A stretch of DNA of 5,655 bases from assembly GCA_001828295.1 (NCBI GenBank), contig MHYI01000297.1, forward strand, positions 1-5,655, written 5' to 3'. Under the pieces are notes generated by a model. That model was not told where the DNA came from and did no database searches. It saw only the letters and a program-made list of their open reading frames with translations. Both the position numbers and the translations under genes were made by a program. The first letter of the stretch is position 1. Each line of letters starts with the position of its first letter. The DNA is from Planctomycetes bacterium RBG_16_41_13 (lineage in GTDB: Bacteria > Planctomycetota > Brocadiia > Brocadiales > Brocadiaceae). Below, piece after piece: positions 5,635 to 5,655 of the stretch.

Positions 5635-5640
5635 AAGGAG
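5635..5640 (+). promoter_or_regulatory. Strong Shine-Dalgarno for the right-edge gene
   Basis: AAGGAG, followed by AGGG, ends eight bases before an ATG at 5649. It is the best ribosome site in the window and is the main reason to call a gene start there. Confidence 0.7.
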
Positions 5641-5648
5641 AGGGAATT

Positions 5649-5655
5649 ATGTCGG
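5649..5655 (+). CDS. Start of a gene running off the right edge
   Basis: Only ATG TCG G is visible (Met-Ser-...), so the product cannot be identified. The call rests on the strong AAGGAG eight bases upstream and the same orientation as purQ. A further purine gene would be a natural neighbour, but nothing in the window shows it. Confidence 0.6.

Overview
The window reads as ordinary bacterial chromosome of moderate, rather low GC. It carries three complete metabolic genes on the + strand (tyrA, purL, purQ), a partial gene at each edge, and unusually repeat-rich intergenic DNA. The PurL type (a PurS-like tandem fused to the PurL core, with a separate long PurQ) and the 7-bp-periodic intergenic repeats remind me of Desulfobacterota such as Geobacter and of anammox-type Planctomycetota (Brocadia/Kuenenia). 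That placement is an inference from memory, not a database result.

Layout. Bases 1-97 hold the start of a minus-strand gene that runs off the left edge and looks like a small DUF4258-type protein. Bases 98-591 are a divergent intergenic region. It contains a candidate minus-strand promoter (231-259), a short 9-bp-periodic repeat (191-215), copy A of a 7-bp-periodic repeat (268-360, with heptad arms to about 396) and a near-consensus sigma-70-type promoter (514-542) for tyrA. TyrA most likely starts at 592, not 541, because the -10 box overlaps the upstream ATG. tyrA (592-1461) is followed after 13 bases by purL (1475-4342), so the two are probably cotranscribed. Bases 4343-4714 are non-coding and hold a heptad tandem array, a 13-bp inverted repeat and copy B of the same repeat (4499-4612) in the opposite orientation. 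purQ occupies 4715-5500. A 73-bp palindromic element (5514-5586) then separates it from another + strand gene, of which only the Shine-Dalgarno and first two codons are visible (5649-5655).

Function. PurL and PurQ together form FGAM synthetase, the fourth step of de novo purine synthesis. PurQ releases ammonia from glutamine and PurL uses it with ATP to convert FGAR to FGAM. The small bridging subunit PurS is not a separate gene here but appears as two PurS-like repeats at the PurL N-terminus. TyrA is the NAD(P)-dependent dehydrogenase of tyrosine synthesis; its link to the purine genes is positional.

The least explained element is the repeat family. Two copies flank tyrA-purL in inverted orientation, match at 74 of 76 core bases, and differ by a 21-bp length change that equals three 7-bp units.
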